This document shows, piece after piece, positions 36,408-48,300 of a DNA stretch of 64,000 bases. Every line of letters begins with the position of its first letter. Position 1 is the stretch's first letter. The stretch is from contig CM055099.1 in the NCBI GenBank assembly GCA_029204225.1, positions 40,561,131-40,625,130 of the forward strand. Reading direction: 5' to 3'. The notes beneath the pieces were generated by a model that was given only the letters and a program-made list of their open reading frames with translations, searched no databases and was not told where the DNA came from. A program made the translations under genes and the position numbers. This stretch comes from Diphasiastrum complanatum (taxonomy: Eukaryota; Streptophyta; Lycopodiopsida; Lycopodiales; Lycopodiaceae).

Positions 36408-37690
36408 CCTCATCATTGCTCTTTTATGTCACATTTCTTTCTTGCGCATATGCACTCCTTGTCCCATGACTGCATGAATTGTGCACTTCCTGAATAGCCC
36501 CCATCTCGAAGCCCTTCCAGGCTTTTCTAGCAGCTCATTCTATATCAATCCTCATCATTGCTCTCTTTTGTCAGAGTTCTTCCTAGCACCTCTGTTGGAA
36601 ATTAAGCTCCCAGTTTTTTCCTTAGTGAAACAATCTATTCAAGACTCTCCCTGCATATTTTTTTATCATTGATCTAGGATCAGATGCAACCTATCTTGGT
36701 TTATTGTCTGCTCATCTGATACCTGCAGGGTTTTGCTACCTGCATTTTTTGTCGTGTTTTTGAACACAAACGTAGACCTGCAAAACCACTCTATTTCTGG
36801 GTGCAGACTTTCACCTGGTAAAATACACAGGATTCTGCACACAGTCCATAATCCGGGTCAAAAGGTAACCAATCCTGATTTATTTCAACATTCGAATATC
36901 AAGAATCTAAAGTATATTGAAGGCCTAGCCACCCTCTTCAACATCATTTGAACCTTTTTTATGGTCCAAATGCGGTCCAAATGCAATCGGCTTAGCACGA
37001 AGAAAACCGTAGCATTGCGGTTTTCCTTGGTCTTCGTAGTTTTGACTTTGCGATGCTTAACGACTTGTTGCCTTAGCACGTAGAAAACTGTAGCTGTTGT
37101 CTTACGTAGATGTTTGTATGTTGTGATCTGATTGCAATACTCTACCTTGTTTGATGCGCTCGTTCACTCACTCTGACAAATCACCGATGTCTTTGACTCC
37201 TCTACATTTGATCAAACTACGGTCGTCTCTGACGCCTAACGAACAAGCGCAAAATCTCTGCACCATAGTTCTTCATTCCGTAATTGAACATTCTAACTCT
37301 AATCATTGCCAGTAACTCTTACACCCTTCGGTGGATGCGATCACCTTGATACCTGATCGCGCATTTGTTTTTAGAATCGGTCCCACATCGGGGCGGGAGC
37401 TATTCCGCACTATTTCCTTTCCTCTTGTTCGAATTGAACAAATGGTAACAGGGCCTCTTGGCTTACTAGTTCCGTCTCCTTCCTTTGTTCCATTCATCCA
37501 CCCGGTTCCACCAACCTCATCCTATATCAATCCTCATCATTGCTCTCTTTTGTGAAAGTTCTTTCTTGTTCTCTTCAGCGCTATGCACTCCTTGTACCAT
37601 GAGTGGATGAATTGTGCACTTCTTTAATTGCCCCCATCTCGGAAGCCCTTCTAAGCTTTTCTAGCAGCTTATCCTATATCTCAAGTGCAT
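36408..37690. repeat. Pair of ~150-bp direct repeats about 1.1 kb apart
   Basis: The first copy (about 36,408-36,550) and the second (about 37,529-37,680) share AATCCTCATCATTGCTCT, ATGCACTCCTTGT-CCATGA, GGATGAATTGTGCACTTC (first copy CATGAATT...), CCCCCATCTCG-AAGCCCTTC and CTTTTCTAGCAGCT. Between them at 37,442 lies TGGTAACAGGGCC, similar to a Met-tRNA primer site, preceded by GTCCCACATCGG (37,380-37,391), a word common in small plant LTR elements. The arrangement could be pieces of a TRIM-like element, but LTR ends were not found. Confidence 0.45.
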
Positions 37691-37915
37691 TCATCCCCTT
37701 TCATGTTTTTAATTGGCAAATGAATGGCCACCATTATTCATTCTCAAGGTGGTGTAAGTATTTGAAAAGTCTCAACGCTCTGTACTTTTAATTTTTAAGA
37801 ATCATGAACCTCTGACCTTGGGATCTTTCAAACATGAAAAGTACTCAAGTAGGGCCTTTCCACAACACAAAACTCTTTTGTAGATTTATTTTTACCATTT
37901 TTATATTTATTTAGA

Positions 37916-38190
37916 TTGTCCAATATGAGCCCCAATGAATATTGGTTGTTGATTCCGTAAAGCCCATAGGGTTAACAAGAGCAATGTACCAAACTTATAT
38001 GGAAGTTTTGACAACATGTTGTCTTCTTGAAAAAGTTTTTGCTTGTTTAACTTGTCCAAAATATGAGCTCCAATAGATATTGGTCGTCAATTCCATAAAG
38101 CCCATACAATTAACAAGTGCAATATACCAAACTCATATGAGAGAGTTTTGACAATGTGTAGTTCTCTCGGAAAAGTTTTTGAAAAGTACT
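37916..38190. repeat. 136-bp tandem duplication
   Basis: Units beginning TTGTCCAA-ATGAGC start at 37,916 and 38,052 and share TATTGGT, ATTCC-TAAAGCCCATA and TTAACAAG-GCAAT-TACCAAACT, with moderate divergence. Confidence 0.8.
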
Positions 38191-38840
38191 TCATTCAACA
38201 TGGAGGGCAATGTTTGGTCCATATTAATAAAAGGGCAGTCATTTCTTTGAGATTTAATTTTAAACGTTGCCACCATGTGGCAATGTTCCTTTGCCATGTA
38301 GGGACAACTAAAGATTTGTATTTTGTGCCTTGCTCATTGTTCAACAAGTTGAGTAATCAGTGGGCCGATTAGGAGATATTTTGATATTAAACCAATGGAA
38401 TAGATGGATATGAAATGCAAAAAGAATCTCACAAGAATGCACAAGAGGAAGCAAAAAATTGAGTCTAAAATGGAAATGTCACTATTGCTTGATAAGTCTC
38501 ATTCTTTTAGAGCAAAATGCAAGACAAGTGTTTGTTGTCACTACACTTGTTGAGCTTCGAGCTTGAATCCACCCCAACCTCATTTATTATGACCTTGTTT
38601 TATTTTCTCATGTTAAAATTATCTCCTGGCTAGGCATCTAGGTTGCGCTAGTGACACTACATCTAGGCATGTTTGAGTGTCAAGTAAGCTAGCAATTTCT
38701 TGTAATGGTTAAACTAGAGGTGACATTCATTAAACTTGGCTAACATGATCATCAATCAAACTACCTTCAAGCAAATTTTTGGTTTTTTTTATGGTGATGA
38801 CATTTAGGACTTGAAGAATTATGACTTGAAGAAAAGTGGC
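38191..38840. other. Nothing recognised
   Basis: AT-rich sequence without a supported feature, just upstream of a Gypsy integrase fragment. Confidence 0.4.
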
Positions 38841-38844
38841 ATGT

Positions 38845-39345
38845 TGTGAGTCTAACTATCAATAATGCACTCCAATCCATATTTTGGTGGCCAACCCTAT
38901 ACAAGAATATTCATTACTTTGTAAAAAAATGTTATATGCCAACGATATCAAAAGACCCAAGAACTAGATAGAATGTCCTTACATCATATTATTTTCATAA
39001 GCCCCCATTAAAAAAAATGGAGACTTCTCCAAATCCCATTTGTCCAACAACCAACAAGGTCCTTTCTAGCAAGGTAAAATGTCTATACAACACATTATTT
39101 TCCAAAGCCCATGTAAGAAATGCAACTACTTCTTCAAACCCATTCGCCTAGGAGCTAGATCCACTCAAGCAATGTATGTCACCATGGCTATTAACTATTT
39201 AATAAGATGGGTTAAAACCAAGGCATTCAAGAAAGCCACCAACAAAGCACTACAAAATCTTGGACAAATATATTCCATCGTGATATGGCTATCTGATTGA
39301 ACTAGTCCATAATTGTGGGGCTAATGTTTTGAATGAAACCATTGC
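38845..39345 (+). pseudogene. Ty3/Gypsy integrase fragment
   Basis: The frame around 38,870-38,970 reads SIFWWPTLYKNIHYFVKKC, the end of the integrase zinc-binding module. The frame 39,079-39,300 has AMYVTMAINYLIRWVKTKAF, matching the usual core pattern (YILV-TDY-TKWVEA). The Asp of that motif is replaced by Asn. It is a short, stop-ridden scrap with no LTR. Confidence 0.65.
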
Positions 39346-39369
39346 TCACCTTCACTCAGTGCCAGAGTA

Positions 39370-40790
39370 TATTTTATTGACAAGAACAAAAGTATGTATA
39401 ATGACCCAGTCTATATATATATCCATGCCTCTTTCTGAGTACAAAGAGTTTATTTGTCCTATTGAAAATTTTGTATTGACCAAATTCAAATTCTACTCTA
39501 TATCCTAAATCAGTAATTTTGCTGACAAATAGTAGATTCATGGAAAGACTAGGTACATAAAGAACTTTAGAGAGTAGCTTGAATTGATCACTCTAGAAGT
39601 TTAGTTTCACAGTGCCTTCACTTTCGATTTCGTGTGTGCTATTGTCACCAAGTGAACGAACTTCTTGGTACTATATGATATATAGGACTGAAACCATTTG
39701 AGACGATTGGTCATGTGTTAAGTGGCTCTAGAATCAAGAAGCCATGCATTATCTGCTTGTATTTTCTGATGATTGGTCATAAATGCATCTTTATCCACAT
39801 CTTGAACAAGGATTTGAGATGTCTCAGCAACTACATTGGCTTGTTGATTTGATTGCTTTTTCTTGTTGTTGTTGAACTTTAATATCTTACAATATTGAAT
39901 ATCATGATTAGTACGCCTGAAATACTTATAGAACATTTTCTTCTTAAGTTGTGGATTTAATGATTGATCTTGATTATGAGTTATCTTTGAAATTTGATTT
40001 GATTTGAACTATTTCTAGCCTTGTCAAACCTTTGTTTGTATATAGAACGTGTGAATCTGCATTTGAAGATGTGGAAGCACCATTTATTTGATTGTCTTTC
40101 TGCAACAACATAGCAATGGCTCTAAGAAAAATTAAATCTAAGTGTGGTGATATAATTATCATCTTTTTTTTCATATGCAGGTAGCAAGCGAGATATCAAT
40201 GCCATAATTGCATCTTGATCATCGATAGTTGATATGATAATTGCCATTTGTTGCAAGAGATTCTTGAATTGGTTGATATAATTTTGTAATGAATCATCAT
40301 TAGTCATTTTGAGTGAGAAGAATTTTCTTCCAGAATGTGACTTAGAAGTGACGTCTCTCACATCGTATAATGTGCTAAGAATGTCTCATACATCTTTCGA
40401 AGTTTGAGCTTCAGTTATATGCCGATTTGGGTATCTCATATATTAAGAATGATTAGAACAAAAGCTTTACCATCCTTTAGTTTCCATTTGGAAATGGCGA
40501 CGTCATCAGCATTGGGTTTGATTTCGATGCCAATGACAAAATCCCATAACTCTTTGGCCATTAGCACGATTTTCATTTTAAATTTTAATAAGTAATAGTT
40601 GGATCCATCCAGCTTGTCCATGATGAGATCAACTTTACTTTGAGAATTCATATGGAAGTTTGCGTAGTCTCTTGACAGTTAGAACAATCTATTATAAAAA
40701 AATTAGCTATATTATCATAACAAGAAAACAATTATTCTATCAGCTTGATAGAATCATATTTTTGTAAGCAAAACCGTGCTTTGATACCAT
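39370..40790 (-). pseudogene. Truncated Copia: gag and start of protease
   Basis: From high to low coordinates: a primer-binding-like TGGTATCAAAGC (complement near 40,771-40,783); gag start MNSQSKVDLIMDKLDGSNYY (40,651-40,436) with WKFKMK-type wording; the LQNYINQFKNLLQQM block (40,361-40,122), a UBN2-type gag; a basic segment near 39,936-39,850 where the zinc knuckle should be; and WLLDSRATRH-like protease start at about 39,720. A YVPSLSMNLL-like box follows near 39,530. Integrase and RT are absent and stops are frequent. Confidence 0.8.
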
Positions 40791-42240
40791 GTTGAAAAAA
40801 ATGATATTATGAAAAATTTGGGCTTTTAGATGTGGCTCATTTGAAGCTACACAATTAAATGCTTGCCAGGTGGCACTATATGATTGCTAGCTATTTTTCT
40901 CAGTAGCTGCTGATATGTTTTGCCGTAGAGATTGCTTTTAACTTTTGCTATGGGGGTTTCACCTGACATTTCCTCTCAATCTTTGATCATTGTGATCATT
41001 TAAGGTGTTCACAGGATGAAATAGAAGCTATTGTCATAACAAGCTTATTGTTAGTGAACAACATGTCTGATTCTACTTGATTCTAACTTTGAAATCATCA
41101 GAATTGAAACAATTGAATACATAGTTAAACACAAAGTCATTAGATCATTGTTGCGGAAGTATTAGATAGTGTAGACATTTATCGTTTTGCATAAAATTGA
41201 ATCAGATAAGGAATTTGTACAGAACGATTAACAAAACATAGCAGTTATATCGACGTAATAATTGAATGTAATAATACAATTGGAATTCCTTGTCTTGAAC
41301 TCTCTATTCTATTCAACATGCTGATGGCTGACCTAATAGTGACACTATTCTAGTTTGTGACTTACATTTTAAAATAGGTTTCGAGTAATTATTTTGATAT
41401 TTTTAGCTTAATTACTTTTGCCATTCACCATTATCATGCGATGTACTTTCATTTTTTTGTACATTGATGGGTTTTTCCATCTTTCAATAATAAAAGTAGT
41501 AGATTTGTTTGCCACGTGATTTCAACATACATTCAGACAATGAAAAATGAAAATATAATAATTGCAATTTGAATAAATAGAAACAAAAAAAAATTCCATT
41601 TTAACGTTTAAATTCTTCTAATAGCAACAATCATATTTTAGCAAAGTATTAAAGTTAAAAACTAAAACACGATTTTCAAAAGATTAAAATAAGGTAATTG
41701 ATACATCACAAATCACGAGAAGCTTTGCCTTTATACACATATAAATGTTTCTAAGGTAAAAATGTTTATTGGTTTCTAAGGAAAGGCTTGAATTTGGGAT
41801 AAAAACAAGTTTGGATGAGAAGCTAACCAACTTTGCCAACCCCCTAGGGTGGCAAAGGTCAAAAAGCAACTAGAAAATGTTACATGTATACTCTGAGCAC
41901 TTGAATCCACAAGTGTGAACGATGTTGTACTATTATTTTTGTACAAAAAGTGAGTACTATATCATATCTTAGTGATTTTAATCAGATGTACATGAATTAA
42001 TAAGTTATAGCACGTTAAATGCATATATGCATGATTTATACACATAGATGTGCATCCAAAAATTGATCCATTAAGGATGTTTAATTAAATATTGTCATAA
42101 TGAAGAATACGTGCACGTTCACCATCCGATGAAGGACGCGTTGCAACTGCCCGATCCGACGGTACTAGGCTTCTCACGAGGAATTGACAAGGAGATGAAT
42201 AACGTGTTTCGTGATATGGTAAAATAATTCCCCGCCATCA
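40791..42240. other. Intergenic, upstream of the unrecognised plus-strand gene
   Basis: AT-rich. The part next to 40,791 should contain the LTR of the truncated Copia, but its ends are not recognisable. No gene seen. Confidence 0.4.
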
Positions 42241-42314
42241 ACTGTCGAGAGAGAGAGAGATAGCGGAAATAGCGAGAGGGCGAGAGAGCGAGCGGAAACA
42301 GAGGGAGCGAAACG
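42241..42314 (+). promoter_or_regulatory. GA-rich leader of the unrecognised gene
   Basis: A purine-rich stretch with repeated GAGAGA words lies directly before the start codon at 42,315. GA-rich tracts are common in plant core promoters and 5' leaders. No TATA box was placed. Confidence 0.35.
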
Positions 42315-45300
42315 ATGGTGATGATCAAGGTAGATACATCGATTTGTTCTTCGACGTGGCTGTTCAGGAGCAGTTGCATTTCTTGCACAGGATCCCGACA
42401 TTTGTTACGCTAAATGCTTCAATCGTTCTCGGCTTTATGCCCTTTTTTTTCTGTGCGTCGCTTCAACTGTCTTTCTTTCGTTCTTTATCTCTCAATGATC
42501 GTAATCTCCATGATTATGGACATCTTGTTTTCATGTGCATGCAGGTGCGGTTAAAAGATCAAATACAGCCGTTTGATGAGCGTACTTGGAACGTGTCCGT
42601 TTTGTGTGGCGAGGGAGCGCAACCTCTCAGGTGGCTTGCATATGCTGCATGCGCTCGTATGGCTTTCATCACAGGTATGATTTCTTCAGATGCTTGATTC
42701 GCTGCGCTCATTTTGGAATTTAGTAGCTTACAGCTAGTATATGGAAGTCTTTACTACAAGTTATAGGAAGGACGTTTCAAAATAAAATTTCGATTCGCAC
42801 ATCGACCTGTGCGCCTAGCTGAAGAGGCTGCGATTCACTTCAGCGTTGCTATTTTTAAATGACACTTTATCTTGCTCAGTTATGATTTAGTAGCTGCTCA
42901 CGTGTATTCTCAAACACAGGAGATGTGCCAGCGAAGTTTGTCCCTCAAGCTGTCAGATCTCTTGTAAGTTCCATCTTCATGTATTCGATACAGTAAAATA
43001 AAATTTAAGTACCTCTGATTAGAACCTCTTAATATGTTTTGCTACAAAGTATCTTGTTTGTATCATCAGGTATCTGTTGTAAGGTAAATACCGTTTCTTT
43101 CTTAATCACTCACTGCAATTCAAAATTTGCACGTCCGTCTATGCTTAGTTCTTCCAGTACTCAGCTGTTTGCGATTTATGAGATCGATTGTCCTATGCGA
43201 TAAACACAGTAAGAGAGTAATGACCAGAAACGGATGTACTACACATGTGAAGATCAGATCATAACCAGAATGTAACATGCGTAACTGACTCGTTGACAAT
43301 GTAGCCACCGTACTTCACTAAGCCACGTCAGTACCAATGTTTGAAGTATCCCCAAGTTTGGTACCAGCATTTGAAGTATGCCCAAGTTTGTTGTACCCGT
43401 ATGCCACAAAATACACAGTTTGGTAAAAACTACATATGTATCATGGTCTTTAGTCTTAAGTCTTTACGTATTAGTAAGTTATGTTTTTTTTTGTTTCTGC
43501 TTTTTGCAAATTAGCTTGTTTTATTTAAATGTTTTAGCTTATAGGCGTTGTCTTCACCTATTAGGTTTGGTTTTCAAGGTTTCTAGGTAAGGCTAGGTAA
43601 CAACGTTTTTACAGAGCAGTAGTGTGACTCAATTAGCTGGTATGTATTTGTCTATGGACCATGGACCTTTCTTCTCTACGTGTTCTCTATGTGAATGATA
43701 CAACAATGGAGTTGATTTGCTCCTTGAGTGATTGCCTTTGTGGATGATAATGCAATAGTATGTTGCTTCTTTGAACTCCAAGAGATAGCACCACAACCAA
43801 GACTAAAAACATAACCTGTAGTAGATCTTCGGTCTTCCGCATCTCTAACCCAATCAACATCCACACATCCCTATAACTTCAAATCATCCTGTCTCCCATA
43901 GAGAATACCAAACCTCAATATACCCTGGATATATCCGAGTACTCTCTTAGCAGCTTTCCAACGATTCTGCTTAGGCTTAGCCATAAATTGACTAACCATA
44001 CTAATAGCATAAGCAATATTTGGTCTCGTAATAGTTAGATAGATTAAGCTTCCAACAAGATTTTTATATAACGTCTCATCTACATCTTGATTCTCCTCAG
44101 CTTTAGTAAGCTTACATCCACTATCATATGGCATAGAAATAGGCTTGCACTCTGACATATTGAACTTTTCAAGAAGTTCATGAGCATACTTAGATTGAGA
44201 AATAAATAGCCTCTGTGCTACTCTCCATACCTCAATCCCAAGAAAATATTGTAGTGAACCAAGATCTTTCATGTCGAACTCTAACGAGAGATCTTTTTTG
44301 ATACCATGAATCACACCATGATATGATCCTGTAATAACAAGGTCATCCACAGACATCACTAGAATCACAATATGAACATCCCTGATCAAAACATAAAGTG
44401 TAGGCTCCGAACTACTCATCTGAAAGCCAAGCTCCTCAAATTATGTGTCAATTCTCGTGTACCACGCCCTGGGTGCCTGCTTAAGTCCATATAGTGCTTT
44501 GTCCAACTTGCAAACCTTGTCTTCATGTCCTGCTACTATGTATCGCTCTGGCTGCTCCATGGAGACTTCCTCCTCTAGAAATCCATTTAGGAATGCACTC
44601 TTCACATCCATTTGTTGAATATCCCATCCAAACTGAGCTGCCAATGTTAAATCTGTCCTCATAGTAGTAGAATTAGCAACTAGTGCAAAATTTCTTCATA
44701 ATCAATCCCTTCCTGTTGAGCATAACCTTTTGCCACCAATCTTACCTTATGTTTATCTATAGAACCATCTGATTTGTACTTAGTTCTATAAACCCACTTG
44801 CATCCAATGGTTTTACATGTAGGTAATTAAACAAGTCTCCAAGCCTTGTTCTTCATGATAGAGTTGTACTCCTCATCCATAGCTATCCTCCAAATATCCT
44901 CTTTTTCAGCCTCCTTGAAAGTAGATGGATTCTTGGTTTTCAATACTGTGGCCATATATCCAAAGTGTACATCCCCATCCTCATGATGATCCTCTTGTCG
45001 ATCCTGATCTTCATGTTGCTTTTCAAGTCTAGCCGATCTCCTAGTCCCTTGTGTATTGGACTCTTCTTGTTCCATAATGACACCATCCTTGATGGTTTCA
45101 TAGTACCATCTAGGCAATCTTCTACCTTCTGACGTAGGATGCTTCCTGCCTGGTGAAGGGAGGTGAATAAGTATCCCATATACTTGATCTCTCCTTCCTT
45201 TTTCCTTCTCATCAATGGTCCCTCTAGGTACTTGGATTGGTGTAGGGGATACATGTGATGTGATTCAAGCTCCTACAATGACTCATCACACAAGATAGGA

Positions 45301-48300
45301 ATTCCTCCATCTTGCTTCCTATCATAAGATATCTCTGTATCTTTATGAGATCTATCCTCATCGAAGATCACATCCTTGCTTATGATGACTTTCTTACCCT
45401 CCAAGTCATACAACCTGTATCCCTTCTCTTGACTATTATATCCAAGGAATAAACACTTGGGTTGTCTTAGAATCCAATTTGCTCCTTGAATCCTTAGGTA
45501 TGTGAGCATAGGCAATACTTCCAAAGACCCTTAAATGGCTTACATATAGTTTTTGTCCCGTGTTGTAGGACTTCGATTCAAAAGATAAACCGCCGTCTTA
45601 ACTGCTTCACCCCAAAACATATTTGGAAGATTCTTACTCTTGAGTATACTCCTCGCAGTTTCCACTATAGACCTGTTTTTTCTTTCTGCAACTCCATTTT
45701 GTTGAGGCATGTTCGTGCTTGCAAATTGTCTCTTTATACCATGATTATTGCAAAACACTTGAAATTTTGTAGAAAGATACTCTCCCCCCGAGCGAAATAT
45801 CTTGATTTGTCTATTTGTTTCTTTCTCCACTTGTGTCTTAAACCATGTGAAATACTTGAATGCTTCACCCTTATTCTTGAGAAGATAAATCCATGTCTTC
45901 CTAGAATAGTCATCAGCAAACACCATGAAGTAACTTGCTCCCCCATAAGATTGAGTTCTCATAGGACCACACAATTTCGTATGAACAAGTTCTAGAACAT
46001 TTCTCGCCCTGAATGTACTAGATAGAAATTTCTTCATATGATGTTTCCCTAAGACACAAACTTCACAAACCTTGTGATCAGAAACAACTTAACCATGTTG
46101 TATTTCCTCAAGACTTGTAGACTTTTAATTCAGATGTCCAAACCTTTCGTGCCATAACTTACTCACTGATCCAATATCTGCAATACTCAAATGATGATCT
46201 ACCACCTGAGCCTGAAGTTTGTACAAGCATCCTGCAAGTATGCCCTCAATTACTAATTCATTATCCTTCCTCTTGATGGGACACTGCTCTTCATCAATCT
46301 ACACCACCATATGTTGCTTCATAATAGCTGATACTGAGAGTAAGTTTTTCTTGATTCCTGGTACATAAAGCACGTCCTTTATGTCTCCAATCTTCCCTGA
46401 AGGTAGTTGAACCTGTTCTTTTCCAACTCCTTTTATATCATATGCGTAGTTGTCTCCCAACTTCACATTTGATCCATCATCTAATTTTTGGAAATTAGAT
46501 AGCCTAGGGGTCATGTTTTGAAGCTCCTGAATCATAAACCAACACTCCCCTTCCTTCGAGAAGCCACCAGAAGATGTCAATGTTGAAAACAATTCATATT
46601 CCTCAAGGTCCAAGGCACCAAACTTTGTATTAAGCCCTTCTTCTTCAACAAAATCCCCATCTTGCTTCTTCTTGAACTTCTTGTGCTAGCACTACTTTGC
46701 ATAATGCCCTGATTTTCTGCAAACAAAGCAGTTTCCCTTTTGAACTACTTTCTTTCCATCTTCTAATCGATTTCATTGATTCTCCTCCATATCTTGCTGC
46801 TTCTTCTTCTTCTTCTTCTTCTTTCCTTGCAAGCCTTCTTGGAACTTTGTTCTTGCTTCTTTGCTAGGAATGCTTGCTCCTTAAAATCATCCATGTTGAC
46901 ATTGTTTTGTCACCTCATTTCCTCTTGTGGCAGTATACCATTTAGTTCATCGAAAGAAGGCCTCGTTTCTCGTAATGATAGCATCATCACAAAGTTTGGA
47001 TACCGATACTAAATTCTGAACACTTTCTCCAGTGGAAATAAGTTGCCCTCTTAGATCTTTCACCCGAGTAAAGTAGTCCGTTACTGTTTCACCTATACCC
47101 ATCTTCAATGTAGCTTATTAGTCAAGAACAAGATTCGTGGCTGATTCACAGTTTCATACAAGTTCTTTAGATATCCCCAGCCTCCTTGGGTCCAGCAGCA
47201 ACTCTGATGTGAGGAATGATCATATCTCTAACTGACAAATTGATGATATGATGTGCTTGTCTTCTTCACCTCAGGTACTCCCGCGACTCCCTGTCAGTGG
47301 TAGGAGGTATCTTGACAATCTCCCAATACTCTCTATCCTGGAGAATATTTTGCATCTTGAACTTCCATATGCTGTAATTTGGTTCATCGAGCTTGCTAGA
47401 CTCCGGCAACACAACATCATTCAGTCCTGCCATTGTACTATTCCTTAGCAACTTGATTTTCTAGCAATCGGTATCTTTTCAGACTTTAGAGATTTTACTT
47501 GTAACACTGCAATCTGATCTGATTCTCGCCAGTGATTAGCCTGTTTCCAGCAAACTACCTCCAGCGATGAGGTTTGTTTTGTAGACAACAATTAGGTCAG
47601 TCAACTCTGATCTCCCAATAGGACTGATTTCCCAACAACCAGTCAGCAATCTGTTCCTCCAAACCTCTTTTGCAATCCCTTTCTCTCACCAAAAAGCCTA
47701 CTCTGATACCATGTCAGAATTTGATCTACAAATTCTAGATGGAGTTTACTAGTCCTACTAGCACTCACAAACCAAAATCAGCATAGGGATTAAAGAGAAC
47801 ATAGATTGTAGAAAAATTGAGCAAAGCTCGAAACATTGGAATGAAATTGTGGTGGGGCGCCAACTACTTTCTCTAATCTATGTGAAAAGCTAAAAGCATA
47901 AAGCAAATAGCTAAAGCTATTTTGGGTAAAGACCCAAGATGTATTTCTAAGTGGTAAAACCAAATCCTATTCTAGTAGTAGTGCGCCCACCTCCATGCAT
48001 GACTAAAAAATGACTTACTAAAAAGGCCCCTATTATAGCACGCAGGCATGGCCTAAATCACACTAAGGGGTACCAAATAAACATTAATTCCTTAGAGTCA
48101 ATTCTCTCTTGTTTTCTGCCCCATCGCCCCTTGCCTTCTTTTTGTTTGCTTCTATTGGCCCCTTAGGCCTCTCTAGGTCGCTACTCAGCCTCTCATTTCT
48201 TGTCCGTTGCTACCTCTATTATCTCTTTGATTTCCATTCTTGCCCTTCCATTGAATTTGCTACTTGCCCCCTTAGTCTTCCCCTTGCTTCCCTAATCTTT

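Larger units (their letters stand above)
43676..47712 (-). mobile_element. Copia element in intron 4, inactive
   Basis: All pol domains are present in order from high to low coordinates: primer site (47,702-47,713), gag, protease, GAG-pre-integrase, integrase, RT and the start of RNase H. The element is cut off at about 43,676 inside RNase H, with no 3' LTR visible. It lies antisense to the host gene. Multiple frameshifts and changed catalytic residues show it is dead. Confidence 0.9.

Noticed and set aside
37331-37365. GGATGCGATCA-like word suggesting the 5S-derived LTR of a Cassandra element
   Set aside because: Only about 11 bases match the start of 5S rRNA. The box C-like internal region is not present.
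45699-45995. 98-codon plus frame
   Set aside because: Antisense shadow of the Copia integrase on the minus strand.
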